NCBI GenBank assembly: GCA_046723645.1
Contig: JBKOUY010000048.1
Span: forward strand, 1-59,389
DNA length: 59,389 bases
Source of the DNA: DASQUK01 sp046723645
GTDB lineage: Bacteria > Actinomycetota > Acidimicrobiia > Acidimicrobiales > VFJN01
Direction: 5' to 3'
The notes below the pieces were generated by a model. It was not told the origin of the DNA. It saw only the letters and a list, made by a program, of their open reading frames with translations, and did not search any database. Below are positions 59,222-59,389 of the stretch, piece after piece; positions within the stretch are counted from its first letter, which is position 1, and each line of letters begins with the position of its first letter. A program made the position numbers and the translations under genes.

Positions 59222-59389
59222 TTGGGCGACGGTCCCGCATTCTTCGACGTGGTGCTGCGCCAGCGGGCGTGCCGCGAGTTCGCTGCCGATCCGGTCCCGG
59301 ACGAGCACGTCGCCCGCATGCTCGACGCCGCCGTCCATGGCCCCAGCGCCGAGAATGCCCAACCCTGGGTGTTCGTCGTCGTGAGGGAC
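59222..59389 (+). CDS. Nitroreductase family protein, N-terminal fragment cut by the window
   Basis: The open frame reads FFDVVLRQRACREFAADPVP, then MLDAAVHGPSAENAQPWVFVVVRD, to the end of the window. This is the N-terminus of an FMN nitroreductase-like protein (R-x-R-x-F and P-S-x-x-N-x-Q-P-W motifs). The start appears to be TTG 59222, 19 bases after the aminopeptidase stop. Confidence 0.8.
   Translation, partial: MGDGPAFFDVVLRQRACREFAADPVPDEHVARMLDAAVHGPSAENAQPWVFVVVRD

Overview
The window is a very GC-rich chromosomal segment with GTG starts, strong GGAGG-type ribosome binding sites and many 4-bp ATGA/GTGA gene overlaps. An F420-type LLM oxidoreductase, a DUF5709-like acidic protein, a CvnA-like sensor kinase, two P450s with a one-cluster ferredoxin and abundant acyl-CoA genes point to an actinobacterium, most likely an Acidimicrobiia-type soil or aquatic lineage. 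That placement is an inference from gene content. I saw no phage, transposase, CRISPR array or replication origin.

Layout. 1-4.9 kb: a large winged-helix/AAA/TPR regulator, cut by the left edge, is divergent from an FAD monooxygenase-like gene and an OsmC gene. 4.9-16 kb: mostly single housekeeping or stress genes (GNAT, LapA-like, esterase, DinB, DUF1330, VOC proteins, YnfA, AraC+VOC, SnoaL, a translationally coupled small-protein/membrane-protein pair, tRNA-Ala(CGC), PaaI thioesterase, secreted subtilase). 16-41 kb: a catabolic region with enoyl-CoA hydratase, DUF2889-like/SDR/LLM/acyl-CoA dehydrogenase operon, two amidohydrolase-2 proteins, TetR, two P450s, two SDRs, SRPBCC, VOC-ALDH-CoA transferase operon, a branched-chain-type ABC importer with a fused LivH-LivM permease, thiolase-like protein plus DUF35 partner, a 3Fe-4S type ferredoxin, a tandem TetR regulator and a second CoA transferase. 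41-52 kb: a signalling region with a CvnA-like kinase, two STAS antagonists, an RsbW-like kinase, a tiny repeat protein and a five-gene stressosome operon (rsbR-rsbS-rsbT-rsbX-like-rsbU-like), interrupted by an amidase and a topoisomerase IB. 52-59.4 kb: lipase maturation factor-like protein, CrtI-like oxidoreductase, DUF5709-like protein, threonine ammonia-lyase coupled to an OSBS/NSAR enolase, SEC-C methionine aminopeptidase and the start of a nitroreductase.

How the genes work together. The most notable pattern is a short palindrome, T(G/A)AC-N6-GTCA, at seven places, all intergenic and all next to catabolic promoters between 24.6 and 39.8 kb: SDR/SRPBCC, P450, VOC-ALDH-CoA transferase, ABC importer, ferredoxin, amidohydrolase and CoA transferase. 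I infer one TetR-type regulon that co-controls uptake, CoA activation, P450 oxidation and side-chain cleavage of an alicyclic or steroid/terpenoid-like substrate; the substrate is not shown by the sequence. The tandem TetR protein and the single TetR at 21.6 kb are the candidate regulators. The stressosome region probably senses stress and releases a sigma factor or another output encoded outside the window.
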